From: Beijerinckiaceae bacterium RH AL1
GTDB taxonomy: Bacteria; Pseudomonadota; Alphaproteobacteria; Rhizobiales; Beijerinckiaceae
Length of the DNA stretch: 64,000 bases
Assembly (NCBI GenBank): GCA_901457705.2
Contig: LR590083.2
Coordinates: 4,154,597-4,218,596 of the forward strand
Direction of reading: 5' to 3'
Below are positions 36,973 through 45,693 of the stretch, piece by piece. Made by a program: the position numbers and the translations under genes. The number at the start of each line of letters is the position of its first letter. Within the stretch, counting starts at the first letter, position 1. The notes below the pieces were generated by a model that worked only from the letters and a program-made list of their open reading frames with translations, was not told the origin of the DNA and searched no databases.

Positions 36973-38607
36973 TCACAATCGATGCCGGCCGAGGATCGCC
37001 GCGATCGTCTCCGCGGAGAGAGCGCCCGCCCCGTACGTGAACGCCCGGTCGTCCAGCCGCGTCGCGCAGAAGGCGTCGGCGACGGCGGTCGGCGCGTGGC
37101 GGAGCAGGAGGGCGCCCTGCAGCACAAGCGCAAGCCGCTCGACGAGCCGCCGTGCGCCGGCCTCCGGACAGGGCCGGCGTGCCTCCGCGAGCGTCGCCTC
37201 GGCGGCACGGTCGAAAGCGGCGCTGGCGCCGCACGCCTCGGCGATGGCTGCGGCGTAGGTCTCGACCGCCAGCGGCTCGCGGGCGAGGGTGCGCAGCACG
37301 TCGAGCGCAATGACGTTGCCCGAGCCTTCCCAGATCGCGTTGAGCGGCGCCTCGCGATAGAGGCGCGGCAGCGGCCCCTCCTCGACGTAGCCGTTGCCGC
37401 CGTGGCACTCCATGCACTCGACGACGAAGGTCGCGCAGCGCTTGGTGAGCAGGTACTTGCTCAGCGCCACCGCGAGCCGCGCGAAGGCGCGGCCCGGCGC
37501 GTCCTCGGCATCGAAGGCCTTCGCCACCGCGACGACCATCACGGCCGAAGCCTCGTACTCGACGGCGAGGTCGGCGAGCACGCCCGCCATGGCCGGCTGG
37601 TCGATCAGCGCCTTCTGGAAGGCACGCCGGCTCGCGCAATGGTGGAACGCCTGGGCCAGCGCCATGCGCATGATCCCGAGCGTGCCGGCAATGGTCCCGA
37701 GGCGGGTATGGTGGACCATCTCGATGATGGTCTTCACGCCCGCGCCCTCGTCGCCGAGCCGCTCGGCGTAGGCGCCGTGGTACTCGATCTCGGCCGAGGC
37801 GTTGGACTTGTTGCCAAGCTTGTCCTTCAGCCGCATCAGCTGGATCGCGTTGCGCGAGCCATCCGGCAGGACGCGCGGCACAAGGAAGCAGGTGAGCCCG
37901 CCCGGCGCCTGGGCGAGGGTCAGGAAGCCGTCGCTCATCGGGGCCGAGCAGAACCACTTGTGGCCGGTCAGCCGATAGGCGCCGGTGTCGGGCTCGGCGC
38001 GCGTGGTGTTGGCGCGAACGTCGCTGCCGCCCTGCTTCTCGGTCATCGCCATGCCGAGCGTGACGCCGCCTTTCTCGCCGATCGGTCGCAGGGGCGCGTC
38101 GTAGCGGCCGCCGACGAGCCGCTCGACCCATGGCCTGCCGGCGGGATGGGCGCGCAGGGCAGGCACGGCGGCGTAGGTCATGTTCATCGGGCACATCACG
38201 CCCGCCTCGGCCTGTGTGAAGACGGCGAGCATCGCGGCGTGCGCGACATGGCGGCCGGGGCGGGCATCCCGCCACGCGATGTCGTGGATGCGGTGCTCCA
38301 TCGCGAGCGCCATCAGCGCGTGATAGCTCGGATGGAAGGCAACCTCGTCGAGGCGCCGGCCCCAACGGTCGAAGCTCATGAGCGTGGGCGGATTGCGGTT
38401 CGCCGCCTCGCCCAGGGCCAGCACCTCCGACGAGCCGACGGCCGCACCGAGGCTGGTGCAGCGCACATCGAGCCAGTCGCCCGCCTCCCGGCGCACCGCA
38501 TCGCGCAGGGCGACATCGGTGAGGTAGAGGTTCACATCGGCGAGCGGGCCCGGCTGGTTTCCGACCTCATGCGTTTGAAGAACGGCGATCGGCGGTGCGG
38601 CGGACAT
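36973..38607 (-). CDS. aidB: AidB-type acyl-CoA dehydrogenase
   Basis: FAD-binding acyl-CoA dehydrogenase homologue, 544 residues, matching AidB (541 in E. coli) in length and start. THEVGNQPGPLADVNLY, FDRWGRRLDEVAFHPSYH and MTEKQGGSDVRANTT are AidB-family blocks. CHGGNGYVEEGPLPRLYREA near 430 is the flavin/catalytic Glu region. AidB is part of the adaptive response to alkylation in enterics, binds DNA and has weak isovaleryl-CoA dehydrogenase activity; its true role is unsettled. An AGGAGG ribosome site overlaps the stop of the upstream SMP-30 gene, so the two are coupled. No ada or alkB lies nearby. Confidence 0.9.
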   Translation of the reverse strand: MSAAPPIAVLQTHEVGNQPGPLADVNLYLTDVALRDAVRREAGDWLDVRCTSLGAAVGSSEVLALGEAANRNPPTLMSFDRWGRRLDEVAFHPSYHALMALAMEHRIHDIAWRDARPGRHVAHAAMLAVFTQAEAGVMCPMNMTYAAVPALRAHPAGRPWVERLVGGRYDAPLRPIGEKGGVTLGMAMTEKQGGSDVRANTTRAEPDTGAYRLTGHKWFCSAPMSDGFLTLAQAPGGLTCFLVPRVLPDGSRNAIQLMRLKDKLGNKSNASAEIEYHGAYAERLGDEGAGVKTIIEMVHHTRLGTIAGTLGIMRMALAQAFHHCASRRAFQKALIDQPAMAGVLADLAVEYEASAVMVVAVAKAFDAEDAPGRAFARLAVALSKYLLTKRCATFVVECMECHGGNGYVEEGPLPRLYREAPLNAIWEGSGNVIALDVLRTLAREPLAVETYAAAIAEACGASAAFDRAAEATLAEARRPCPEAGARRLVERLALVLQGALLLRHAPTAVADAFCATRLDDRAFTYGAGALSAETIAAILGRHRL

Positions 38608-38615
38608 GAGGCCTC

Positions 38616-39498
38616 CTAGTGGAGCGGCCGCATGCGCGCGGCAGGCAGCCCCGGCACGTCCCACTCGAGCTGCAGCATGCAGCCCGGCAGCGGATCGTCC
38701 GGCGCCTCGCCCGACAGGCGACGACCGTCGGTGGTGATGTAGAGCGTGCGCAGGTCCGGCCCACCGAGGCAGCAGCTCGTCGCGCTCGGCACCGGTATCT
38801 CCAGCACGCGCACAAGAGTGCCATCGGCTGCGTAGACGTTGATCCGCCGCCCGCGCCAGATCGCAACAAGGACGCGGCCCGCGGAGTCGACGGTCAGGCC
38901 ATCCTGCACGCCGATTCCGCGATCGACCTGCGCGAACGCGCGACGGTTCGAGGGCGCGCCGGTTTCGAGATCGTAGTCGTAGGCCCAGACCGTGCCGAGG
39001 TGCGTTTCGGCGAAGTACATGGTCGTGCCTGTCGGGGCTCCAGCCGAGCCCGTTGGCGATGCCGATGCCGGTGGCGAACGCGACGGGGCCGTCGGAGTCG
39101 ATTCGGTAGAGCGCGCCGGTCGGCTCGCGGTCGCGGCTCGCATCGGCGTGCATCGTGCCGGCCCACAGCCGCCCGCGCGGGTCGACCGCAGCGTCGTTGA
39201 AGCGATTTTCCGGATGCATGGCGGGGCGGGCGAGGCGGGTGCGGTCGGTGCCGTCTGGGCCGAGATCGTAGATGCCGTCGCCGATCCCCGCGATGACGTG
39301 GCCGCGCGTGTCGAACAGCACGAAGCCGGGCTCGCCGTGCATGCGGATTTGCGTGTGGAGGCCGGTCCCGGGCGAAACGCGGTGGATCGCGTGGCCGGCG
39401 GTGTCGACGAAGGCGAGGGTCTGCGTCTCGACATCCCAGTGCGGGCCTTCGCCAAGCGTGCAGCGCGGCAGCCCTTCGACAACACGCGCGATCTCCAT
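38616..39498 (-). pseudogene. SMP-30/gluconolactonase-like gene with +1 frameshift
   Basis: Sugar-lactone hydrolase of the SMP-30/regucalcin beta-propeller family. The first frame gives MEIARVVEGLPRCTLGEGPHWD through to GIANGLGWSPD. The continuation, GTTMYFAETHLGTVWAYDYD to the end RPLH, lies in another frame. One extra base at about 39030 (an A in GACAGGC on the coding strand) explains the break; removing it gives about 293 residues, a normal length. Metal-ligand residues (Glu17 in GEGPHW, Asn in ENRFND, Asp in QDGLTVD) are otherwise intact. The lesion is either recent decay or an assembly error. Confidence 0.8.
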
Positions 39499-39523
39499 GG
39501 CTCCTCGGTCGTCTGCGCGGCAG

Positions 39524-39853
39524 CTATTTCGGTCGACGCTTCTTCGGGGCCGGCGTCAGGAGGTTCGCGGCCGAGATCGCGAACAGGCCAGCCAGCCAGT
39601 TGCGATCATCCCATCGATCGCCGTCGATCACCAGGCAAGGCTTGGCGCTTGGATACGGCGGTGCTTCCGTGACAGGCTCGGCGTAGGCGCGACCCTCCGC
39701 GGTCGGCTTCACGAAAAGCTGATCGTCGCAGACGAGGGCAACGAGCTTGCCCTGGCAAAACAGCGCGTATTCGCCGAACATTTTTCGCGAGGAGAGACCG
39801 GCGGCCGCGGCTTGCTCGACAATGAAGTCCACCGTGCTCGGCTTAGACGCCAC
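39524..39853 (-). CDS. TfoX N-terminal domain protein
   Basis: Small cytoplasmic protein of 109 residues with the TfoX_N fold: DFIVEQAAAAGLSSRKMFGEY at the start (motif SRKMFGEYALFCQGKLVAL) and DDQLFVKPT after it. In gammaproteobacteria, TfoX/Sxy controls competence, but the stand-alone N-terminal domain in alphaproteobacteria has no settled role. The GTG start overlaps the rlmN stop by one base (TAGTG) and uses GAGGAG inside the end of rlmN as its ribosome site. The tail PAPKKRRPK is basic. Confidence 0.83.
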   Translation of the reverse strand: MASKPSTVDFIVEQAAAAGLSSRKMFGEYALFCQGKLVALVCDDQLFVKPTAEGRAYAEPVTEAPPYPSAKPCLVIDGDRWDDRNWLAGLFAISAANLLTPAPKKRRPK

Positions 39854-41061
39854 TACTCCTCGCTCACCAGCGCCGCCCGCGCCCGCAGCTTTTCCGTTTC
39901 GCTCTTCAGCTGGCCGCAGGCGGCGAGGATGTCCCGCCCGCGCGGCGTGCGGACGGGGCTCGCATAACCGGCGTTGAAGACGATGTCGGAGAAGCGCTCG
40001 ATCGTCTCCCAGTCCGAGCACTCGTACTTCGTGCCGGGCCAGGGATTGAACGGGATCAGGTTGATCTTCGCCGGCACGCCCTTCAGCACCCGCACCAGCT
40101 CGCGCGCCTCGGCGGGCGAGTCGTTCACGCCCTTCAGCATCACGTACTCGAAGGTGATGCGCCGCGCATTCGAGGCGCCGGGATAGTCGCGGCAGGCGCG
40201 CAAAAGCTCGGCGAGCGGGTACTTGCGGTTCAAGGGCACGAGCTCGTCGCGAAGATCGTCGCGCACGGCGTGCAGCGAGATCGCCAGCATTGGGCCGGCC
40301 TCGGCGCCGAGGCGGCCGATCTGCGGCACGACGCCGGCGGTCGAGACGGTGACACGGCGCTTCGAGAGCGAGAGCCCGTCGCCGTCGGTGATGATGCCGA
40401 CGGCATCGCGCACCGCGTCGAAATTGTAGAGCGGCTCGCCCATGCCCATGAAGACGATGTTCGAGACGACGCGCGAGCCCGCGGCGGGAATGAGCCCGTC
40501 GGTCGGCGGCGTGCCGCCGGGATAGTCGCCGAGCCGGTCGCGCGCGACGACGACCTGCGCGGCGATCTCGGCCGCGGTGAGGTTGCGCACGAGCTTCTGC
40601 GTGCCGGTGTGGCAGAAGGCGCAGGTCAGCGTGCAGCCGACCTGGCTCGAGATGCAGAGCGTCCCGCGATCGCTTTCCGGAATGTAGACGCACTCGACCT
40701 CGGAGCCGCGGCCGTGCGCGGTGCGATCCTGCGGGTGCGGGGCGAGGCGGATCAGCCATTTGCGCGTGCCGTCGCGCGAGACCTGCTCGGAGACGACCTC
40801 GGGCCGCTCCAGCGTGTAGGCCTCGGCCAGCCTGGCGCGCAGGTGCTTCGAGACGTTGAGCATCGCATCGAAGGAGGTCGCGCCCTGGAAGTAGATCCAG
40901 TGCCAGAGCTGCGCGACGCGCATCCGCCGCTCGCGCTCGGGCACGTCGATCGCCGCCAGCGCCTCGGCGAGGTCGGCGCGGGTCAGGCCGAGGAGCGACG
41001 TACGGGCGGCGGGCGCCGATGACGGTTCGATATTCTCGAGAAGAGCGGACATCGCCCTCAT
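39853..41061 (-). CDS. rlmN: 23S rRNA/tRNA (adenine-C2) methyltransferase RlmN
   Basis: Radical-SAM enzyme that makes 2-methyladenosine at A2503 of 23S rRNA and A37 of some tRNAs. The 402-residue protein has the [4Fe-4S] motif CTLTCAFCH near 143-151, the SAM motif [10 protein letters not shown] near 205-214, and [11 protein letters not shown]. The C-terminal methyl-carrying Cys lies in [11 protein letters not shown]. The start is 41061 or ATG 41052; a GAGGG just before 41052 is very close to it, so I leave the longer form. The TfoX-domain gene is coupled downstream. Confidence 0.95.
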   Translation of the reverse strand: MRAMSALLENIEPSSAPAARTSLLGLTRADLAEALAAIDVPERERRMRVAQLWHWIYFQGATSFDAMLNVSKHLRARLAEAYTLERPEVVSEQVSRDGTRKWLIRLAPHPQDRTAHGRGSEVECVYIPESDRGTLCISSQVGCTLTCAFCHTGTQKLVRNLTAAEIAAQVVVARDRLGDYPGGTPPTDGLIPAAGSRVVSNIVFMGMGEPLYNFDAVRDAVGIITDGDGLSLSKRRVTVSTAGVVPQIGRLGAEAGPMLAISLHAVRDDLRDELVPLNRKYPLAELLRACRDYPGASNARRITFEYVMLKGVNDSPAEARELVRVLKGVPAKINLIPFNPWPGTKYECSDWETIERFSDIVFNAGYASPVRTPRGRDILAACGQLKSETEKLRARAALVSEE

Positions 41062-41084
41062 TTAGCATTGGGCGCGGCATTTGT

Positions 41085-41122
41085 CAGAAAAGCAAAGGGC
41101 GCGGCGCCGAAGCGCCACGCCC
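41085..41122 (-). terminator. Rho-independent terminator after DUF1236-like gene
   Basis: On the minus strand GGGCGTGGCGC (41122-41112) pairs with GCGCCGCGCCC (41107-41097) around a TTCG tetraloop, followed by TTTGCTTTTC. It ends transcription from the interrupted secreted-protein gene before rlmN. The stop codon of that gene lies some 20 bases upstream. Confidence 0.85.
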
Positions 41123-41143
41123 TTGTTTGAGGCGATGGGAATG

Positions 41144-41863
41144 TTAGCGGCAGTCGGTCGAGGCGGCGCGATTCATGCCGGCCTCGCCCTCGCTGATGGT
41201 GCGCACGATCTTGCGCGTGCCGGGGTCGACGATGATGATCTCGTCGTTCTCGGTGAACATCTGGTAGCCGCGATACTGCGGATAGCGCTCGACCAGCGTG
41301 GTCTTCAGCGGCGCCAGGCGCCGGCCTTCGGGCACCGCGCCGCCGACGCGGATGTTGACGTGCACGTTCTCGCGGTCGCCGCGATACGCCCTGTCGCGGC
41401 CGCCACGGTCACGATCGCTTCGGTCGGCGCGGTCGCCGCGATCGCGGTCAGCGTGGTCGCGATCGGCGTGATCACGATCGGCATGGTCGCGGTCGCCACG
41501 ATCGCCACGCTCCGCGCGGTCGCCCTTGTCGGCCTTCGCGCCCTTCTCGCCCTGATCGGCCTTGCGCTCCTCGCGGGCGCCCGCCCGGTCAGCATCGCCC
41601 GTCCGCGCGCCGGCGCCGGCCCGTTCGCCACCGGCCCTCTCGCCGCCGGCGCGTTCGCCACCGCCCTTTTCGCCGCCGCCCTGGCCCATCTTCTCGCCGC
41701 CCTTGCCGGCGCCTTAGCGGTTCATCCCGCCGCCGCCTGCACCACGCTCGTGCATGCCGCCCGCGCCACCCTCGCGACCCATGTCGCCGCCCTGGGCCAG
41801 GACCATGCTGGTGCCGGCCAGCAGCGAAGCTGCCGCAACGGCCGTGATCAATGTCGTTCGCAT
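41144..41863 (-). pseudogene. DUF1236-like secreted protein interrupted by in-frame TAA
   Basis: The ATG at 41863 opens a good signal peptide (MRTTLITAVAAASLLAGTSM, cleavage near VLAQ) and runs 49 codons to a TAA at 41716-41714. The same frame continues for about 190 codons. It passes through a Gly/Glu/Arg low-complexity part, an Asp-His-Ala-Asp-Arg repeat, and a globular end (LKTTLVERYPQYRGYQMFTE, then IIIVDPGTRKIVRTI) typical of DUF1236. Without the TAA this would be one secreted protein of about 239 residues. Starting at ATG 41689 would lose the signal peptide. So it is a nonsense pseudogene, or the TAA is a base-call error or is read through. Confidence 0.7.
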
Positions 41864-41956
41864 CGAAGTCTCCCGGGTTAGTGCGAGCCGAATAGCTGTT
41901 GCGCCACCAAGTTCCTCTGCTCAGGGTCGTAAGACTGTCGGCATACCCTTCGGACA

Positions 41957-41987
41957 TTTCTGTAATTCGTATCCACTTTTCTGTAAT
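41957..41987. promoter_or_regulatory. 21-bp-spaced direct repeats upstream of the DUF1236-like gene
   Basis: TTTCTGTAAT occurs twice (41957-41966 and 41978-41987), exactly two helical turns apart, in the 240-bp gap between two divergent genes. Identical ten-mers in so GC-rich a sequence are unlikely by chance. A response-regulator-type operator is plausible, but no regulator can be named. Confidence 0.35.
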
Positions 41988-42103
41988 AAGCGACGGCTGC
42001 GACGATGATCGGCGCCGCACTTGAAAGCGCTGCCGCCTGTGACAGCCGCGCACTTTCGCCGGATTTCTGATGTCCGGTCAGTCGTGAGAAGCTCGCCCCA
42101 CCC

Positions 42104-42727
42104 ATGATCGAACGTCCGCGCCTCTTCCTGATCACGCCGCGAATCGACGACGCGGCCGCCTTTGTCGCCAAGCTCGAGGCCGCCGTCGGCGCTGCCGATG
42201 TCGCTTGCGTGCTGCTGCGCACCGCAACGCGCGACGCTGGCGCGGTCAAGGCCATCGTGCGCACGCTGGCGCCCATCGCGCAGAAGCGCGGCGCCGCCGT
42301 GCTCGTCGAGGATGATGCCCGGCTCGCGGTGCGGGCCGAGGCCGACGGCGTTCACCTCGCCGGCGAGGCTGCGCTCGAGGACGCCCTCGGTGCGCTGAAG
42401 CCCGACCGCATCGTCGGGATCGGCGCCCTCGCCGATCGCGACGCGGCGATGCGGGCCGGCGAGACCGGCGTCGACTACCTCATGTTCGGCGGTCCCGACG
42501 ATCCGGCGGCCCCGGACGAGGTGGCCGCGCTGAGCGCCTGGTGGGCCGAGATCTTCAACGTTCCCTGCGTCGCCTACGCTCACGGTCCGGAGGTCGCCGG
42601 CGCCCTGGCGATGACCGGCGTCGAGTTCGTCGCCCTGTGCGACGGCCTGTGGGAGGCGCAGGATATCGCCAAGGCCGTGCGCGCGGCCGATCTCGCCCTG
42701 GCGCAGGTCGGGGAGACCGCAGAGTGA
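42104..42727 (+). CDS. Thiamine-phosphate-synthase-like paralogue
   Basis: A 207-residue TIM-barrel protein of the ThiE/TenI superfamily. LFLITPRIDD and AEADGVHLAG match ThiE blocks. The residues that bind substrate in true ThiE are altered: VEDDAR replaces the NDR motif, no QLRxK is present, and the TK and GGI phosphate loops are missing (FGGPDDPAAP, YAHGPE). It is therefore probably not a thiamine phosphate synthase. It may be TenI-like or have another role. It overlaps the next gene by four bases (GTGA), so the two form a unit. No other thiamine genes are nearby. Confidence 0.72.
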   Translation: MIERPRLFLITPRIDDAAAFVAKLEAAVGAADVACVLLRTATRDAGAVKAIVRTLAPIAQKRGAAVLVEDDARLAVRAEADGVHLAGEAALEDALGALKPDRIVGIGALADRDAAMRAGETGVDYLMFGGPDDPAAPDEVAALSAWWAEIFNVPCVAYAHGPEVAGALAMTGVEFVALCDGLWEAQDIAKAVRAADLALAQVGETAE

Positions 42728-43758
42728 GCCGCGTCGCGCTCGCCTGCGTGCTGGTGCTGGCCGGCACGGGCCTCGCCTTGGCGCAGGAACAGCTCATTCC
42801 CGACAGCCCGTCCGCTTTCGGGCCGCCCTCGGTGGCAACGCCGCCTCGGCTCGACATCGATCCCAATCGCCCGACGCTGCCGTCGCCGTCCGACCTGCCC
42901 GCCGACCACAAGCCGGCGGCGCCGGGCGCCGATCTCGCCTTCGGCGCCTACCAGCGCGGCTTCTACTCGACCGCGATGCGGGAGGCGATGACGCGCGTCC
43001 GGCGCAACCCCAACGACGGCCCGGCGATGACGCTGATCGCCGAGCTCTACCAGCAGGGTCTCGGCGTCGAGCCGAGCCTTCCGGAAGCCGCGCGGTGGTA
43101 CGCTCTCGCGGCCGACGCCGGTGACGCGCAGGGCATGTTCCAGCTCGGGCTCATGCGCATGAAGGGCGACGGCATCAAGCAGGACCGCGCCGGCGCCAAG
43201 GAGATGTTCCTCAAGGCGGCCGCGCTCGATCATCCCGGCGCGCAGTTCTATCTCGGCGTCATGGCGCTGCAGAACAACGGCGTCGTTCCCGACTACGATG
43301 CGGCGGCGTCCTACTTCGAGCGTTCGGCGGGGCTCGGCAACGTCGAGGCGCAGTACGCGATGGCGATCATCTACCGGAACGGGACCGGCCGGCCGAAGGA
43401 CGACGCCAAGGCGGCCGAGCTGATGAAGCAGGCGGCCGACAACGACAACACGGCGGCTCAGGTCGAGTACGGGATCATGCTGTTCAACGGCGTCGGCACG
43501 CCGAAGAACGAAGCCGCGGCGGCGCGCTACTTCATCAAGGCCGCCGGGCATAACAATCCCGTCGCGCAGGATCGCGCCGCGCGGCTCTACGTCACCGGGC
43601 GCGGCGTCAAGAAGGACGTCATCGAGGGCATGAAGTGGCACATGCTCTCGCGCGCCTCGGGCCTCAGGGACGATTGGCTCGACTCCGAGATGAACAAGCT
43701 CACTCGCGACGAGCGCAACGCCGTCGAGCTTGCCGTGCGCCGCTACGTCGGCAGCTGA
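42724..43758 (+). CDS. Secreted Sel1-repeat protein
   Basis: Periplasmic scaffold of 344 residues. It starts at a GTG that overlaps the previous stop and gives a signal peptide (ACVLVLAGTGLALAQ). A Pro-rich spacer follows, then about seven Sel1-like helical repeats from residue 75 on. Repeats such as AARWYALAADAGDAQGMFQL and AASYFERSAGLGNVEAQYAM show the AxxWxxxAAxxGxxxAQ pattern. Sel1 repeats bind protein partners and in alphaproteobacteria occur in exopolysaccharide and nodulation factors. The pairing with a ThiE-like protein is recurrent in Rhizobiales to my memory, but its meaning is unknown. Confidence 0.85.
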   Translation: MSRVALACVLVLAGTGLALAQEQLIPDSPSAFGPPSVATPPRLDIDPNRPTLPSPSDLPADHKPAAPGADLAFGAYQRGFYSTAMREAMTRVRRNPNDGPAMTLIAELYQQGLGVEPSLPEAARWYALAADAGDAQGMFQLGLMRMKGDGIKQDRAGAKEMFLKAAALDHPGAQFYLGVMALQNNGVVPDYDAAASYFERSAGLGNVEAQYAMAIIYRNGTGRPKDDAKAAELMKQAADNDNTAAQVEYGIMLFNGVGTPKNEAAAARYFIKAAGHNNPVAQDRAARLYVTGRGVKKDVIEGMKWHMLSRASGLRDDWLDSEMNKLTRDERNAVELAVRRYVGS

Positions 43759-43857
43759 CGTCGCGCGCTTGCGGCGATCGTCGGCGGCAGCGTAGGTCGT
43801 GGACGGGCGCGGACGTACGGGCCCGGCCTGCACCGCAATTTCGGCGGGACACGATTT

Positions 43858-45690
43858 GTGACGACGGCTTTGGAAGCGCCAGCGCCCATCGAGACGAGCC
43901 CAAAGGCTCGCCCGCGCCTGCGCGTCGCGTTCGAGGCTCTGCGCCAGGGCATCCGCGCCCGGGAGAGCGGCCTGATCTGTCTTTCGGTGGTGGCGGGCAT
44001 CATCGCGGCCCTGCTGACCGTCGCGCTCGCGCGGGCCGCGTCGGTCCTGCACGGCGTTCTGTTCCGGCTCGACGGCGCCGGCTCGATCAGCGCGCGCGAC
44101 GCGCTCGAGAGCCCCTGGCTGGCGCTCGTGCCCGCCGCCGGCGGCCTGCTGCTCGGCGGCGCCACGCGTCTGCTGCCGCGGCTGCGCCGTCGGCGCCCGG
44201 TCGATCCGATCGAAGCCAACGCGCTGCATGGCGGCCGCATGTCGGTGACCGACTCGATCGCCATCGGCGTGCAGACCCTCGTCTCCAACGGGTTCGGCGC
44301 CTCCGTCGGCCTCGAGGCCGGCTACACCCAGCTCGGCTCGGGCTTCGCCTCGTGGCTCGGTCGCCTGTTCCACCTGCGGCGCGCCGACATGCGCATGATC
44401 GTCGGGGGCGGCGCGGGGGCGGCGATCGGCGCGGCTTTCGGCGCCCCGCTCACCGGCGCCTTCTATGCCTTCGAGCTGATCATCGGCACCTACACGCCGT
44501 TCAGCCTGGCGCCCGTCGTCGCCGCGTCGATTTCCGGCGTTCTCGTCGCCCGGGCCATCGGCATCAGCGGCGATTTCATCGGCCACGTGCCCTCCACCTT
44601 CAATTCGAGCTTCGCTGGGATCATCGGCCTGACCGCGCTCTCGCTCGCCTGCGCCGCGCTCGGCATCGCGGTCATGCGCGGCGTCACCCTCGTCGAAGAT
44701 CTGTTCAAGCGAAGCCGGCTCCCCACCGCATTCCAGCCGGCGGCCGGCGGCCTTGCACTCGGTCTGATGGCGCTCGTCACGCCGCATGTGCTGGCCTCCG
44801 GTCATGGCGCGCTTGCGGCGTTGCTGCGCGACACGCCGCCCGCGGCGTGGCTCCTGGCCCTGACGCTCGGCCTGAAGGCGCTGGGCTCGGCGGTGTCGAT
44901 CGGCTCGGGCTTCCGCGGCGGCCTGTTCTTCGCCTCGCTCTATCTCGGCGGCCTGCTCGGCAAGCTCTTCTTCGCTGTGGCGATCTTCTTTGCGCCGACG
45001 CTGCCGCTCGACAGCGCGACCTGCGCGATCGTCGCGATGGCGGGTCTCTCCGTCACCATCGTTGGCGGCCCGCTGACGATGAGCTTCCTGGCGCTGGAGA
45101 CGACGGGCGACTTCCCGCTCTCCATCCTGATCCTCGCCGCCACCACGCTCGTCTCGGTGATCGTGCGGCGTACCTTCGGCTATTCCTTCGCGACGTGGCG
45201 CCTGCACCTGCGCGGCGAGTCGATCCGCAGCGCCCAGGATGTCGGCTGGATCCGCTCGCTCACCGTCGAGCGGCTGATGCGCCACGACATCGAGACGGCC
45301 TTCGCCGACGCTTCGATCTGCAGCTTCCTCGAGAACAATCCGCTCGGCAGCGGCCACTGGGTCGTCGCGACCGACCCGTTCGACCGCTACGCCGGCATGG
45401 TCGCGCTGAGCGAGGCGCACGGGCTGCAGCCCGACAGCGAGCGGTGCAAGGAACCGCTTTCGACGCTCGTGCACTGGCCGGAGACGGTGCTGACGCCGAA
45501 CATGAACATCAGGGAGGCGGCGCAGCTTTTCGAGAAGACGGAAAGCGAGGCGCTTGCCGTGGTCGCGAGCAACACCGACCGCCGGGTCATCGGGCTTCTG
45601 ACGGAGAAGCACCTGCTGCGGCGCTACACCGAAGAGCTCGACCGGGTGCGCAAGGACCTGTCCGGCGAGACGTGGCTCGCCGAACGCTAG
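43858..45690 (+). CDS. ClC-family chloride channel/transporter with CBS domains
   Basis: Chloride channel or H+/Cl- antiporter of 610 residues, starting at GTG 43858. About ten to twelve membrane segments fill residues 35-430. The gating Glu sits in SVGLEAGYTQLG, where the family normally has GxEGP. Further ion-pathway blocks are GAAFGAPLTGAFYAFEL and GSGFRGGLFFASLYLGG. A cytoplasmic C-terminus of some 150 residues holds a CBS pair (about 460-600), which binds nucleotides in relatives. The atypical gating motif makes channel versus antiporter undecidable. It converges on tal with a 3-bp gap. Confidence 0.87.
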   Translation: MTTALEAPAPIETSPKARPRLRVAFEALRQGIRARESGLICLSVVAGIIAALLTVALARAASVLHGVLFRLDGAGSISARDALESPWLALVPAAGGLLLGGATRLLPRLRRRRPVDPIEANALHGGRMSVTDSIAIGVQTLVSNGFGASVGLEAGYTQLGSGFASWLGRLFHLRRADMRMIVGGGAGAAIGAAFGAPLTGAFYAFELIIGTYTPFSLAPVVAASISGVLVARAIGISGDFIGHVPSTFNSSFAGIIGLTALSLACAALGIAVMRGVTLVEDLFKRSRLPTAFQPAAGGLALGLMALVTPHVLASGHGALAALLRDTPPAAWLLALTLGLKALGSAVSIGSGFRGGLFFASLYLGGLLGKLFFAVAIFFAPTLPLDSATCAIVAMAGLSVTIVGGPLTMSFLALETTGDFPLSILILAATTLVSVIVRRTFGYSFATWRLHLRGESIRSAQDVGWIRSLTVERLMRHDIETAFADASICSFLENNPLGSGHWVVATDPFDRYAGMVALSEAHGLQPDSERCKEPLSTLVHWPETVLTPNMNIREAAQLFEKTESEALAVVASNTDRRVIGLLTEKHLLRRYTEELDRVRKDLSGETWLAER

Positions 45691-45693
45691 CGA

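Noticed and set aside
36973-39498. Single 841-residue fusion of SMP-30 and acyl-CoA dehydrogenase
   Set aside because: The middle 140 residues are out-of-frame Arg-rich text, while the other frame encodes a good SMP-30 C-terminus with its own stop and an aidB ribosome site. It is two genes, the first frameshifted.
39524-41080. Single 518-residue protein covering rlmN and the TfoX domain
   Set aside because: Only the last 109 residues are protein-like; the rest is an rlmN shadow. TAGTG coupling shows two separate genes.
41400-41500. CRISPR-like short repeats
   Set aside because: The repeat is a tandem Asp-His-Ala-Asp-Arg coding repeat within the DUF1236-like gene, without spacers.
42580-45612. 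About 1000-codon frame antisense to the Sel1 and ClC genes
   Set aside because: Same GC-driven shadow. The plus-strand genes have clear families, start sites and coupling; the antisense product is low-complexity.
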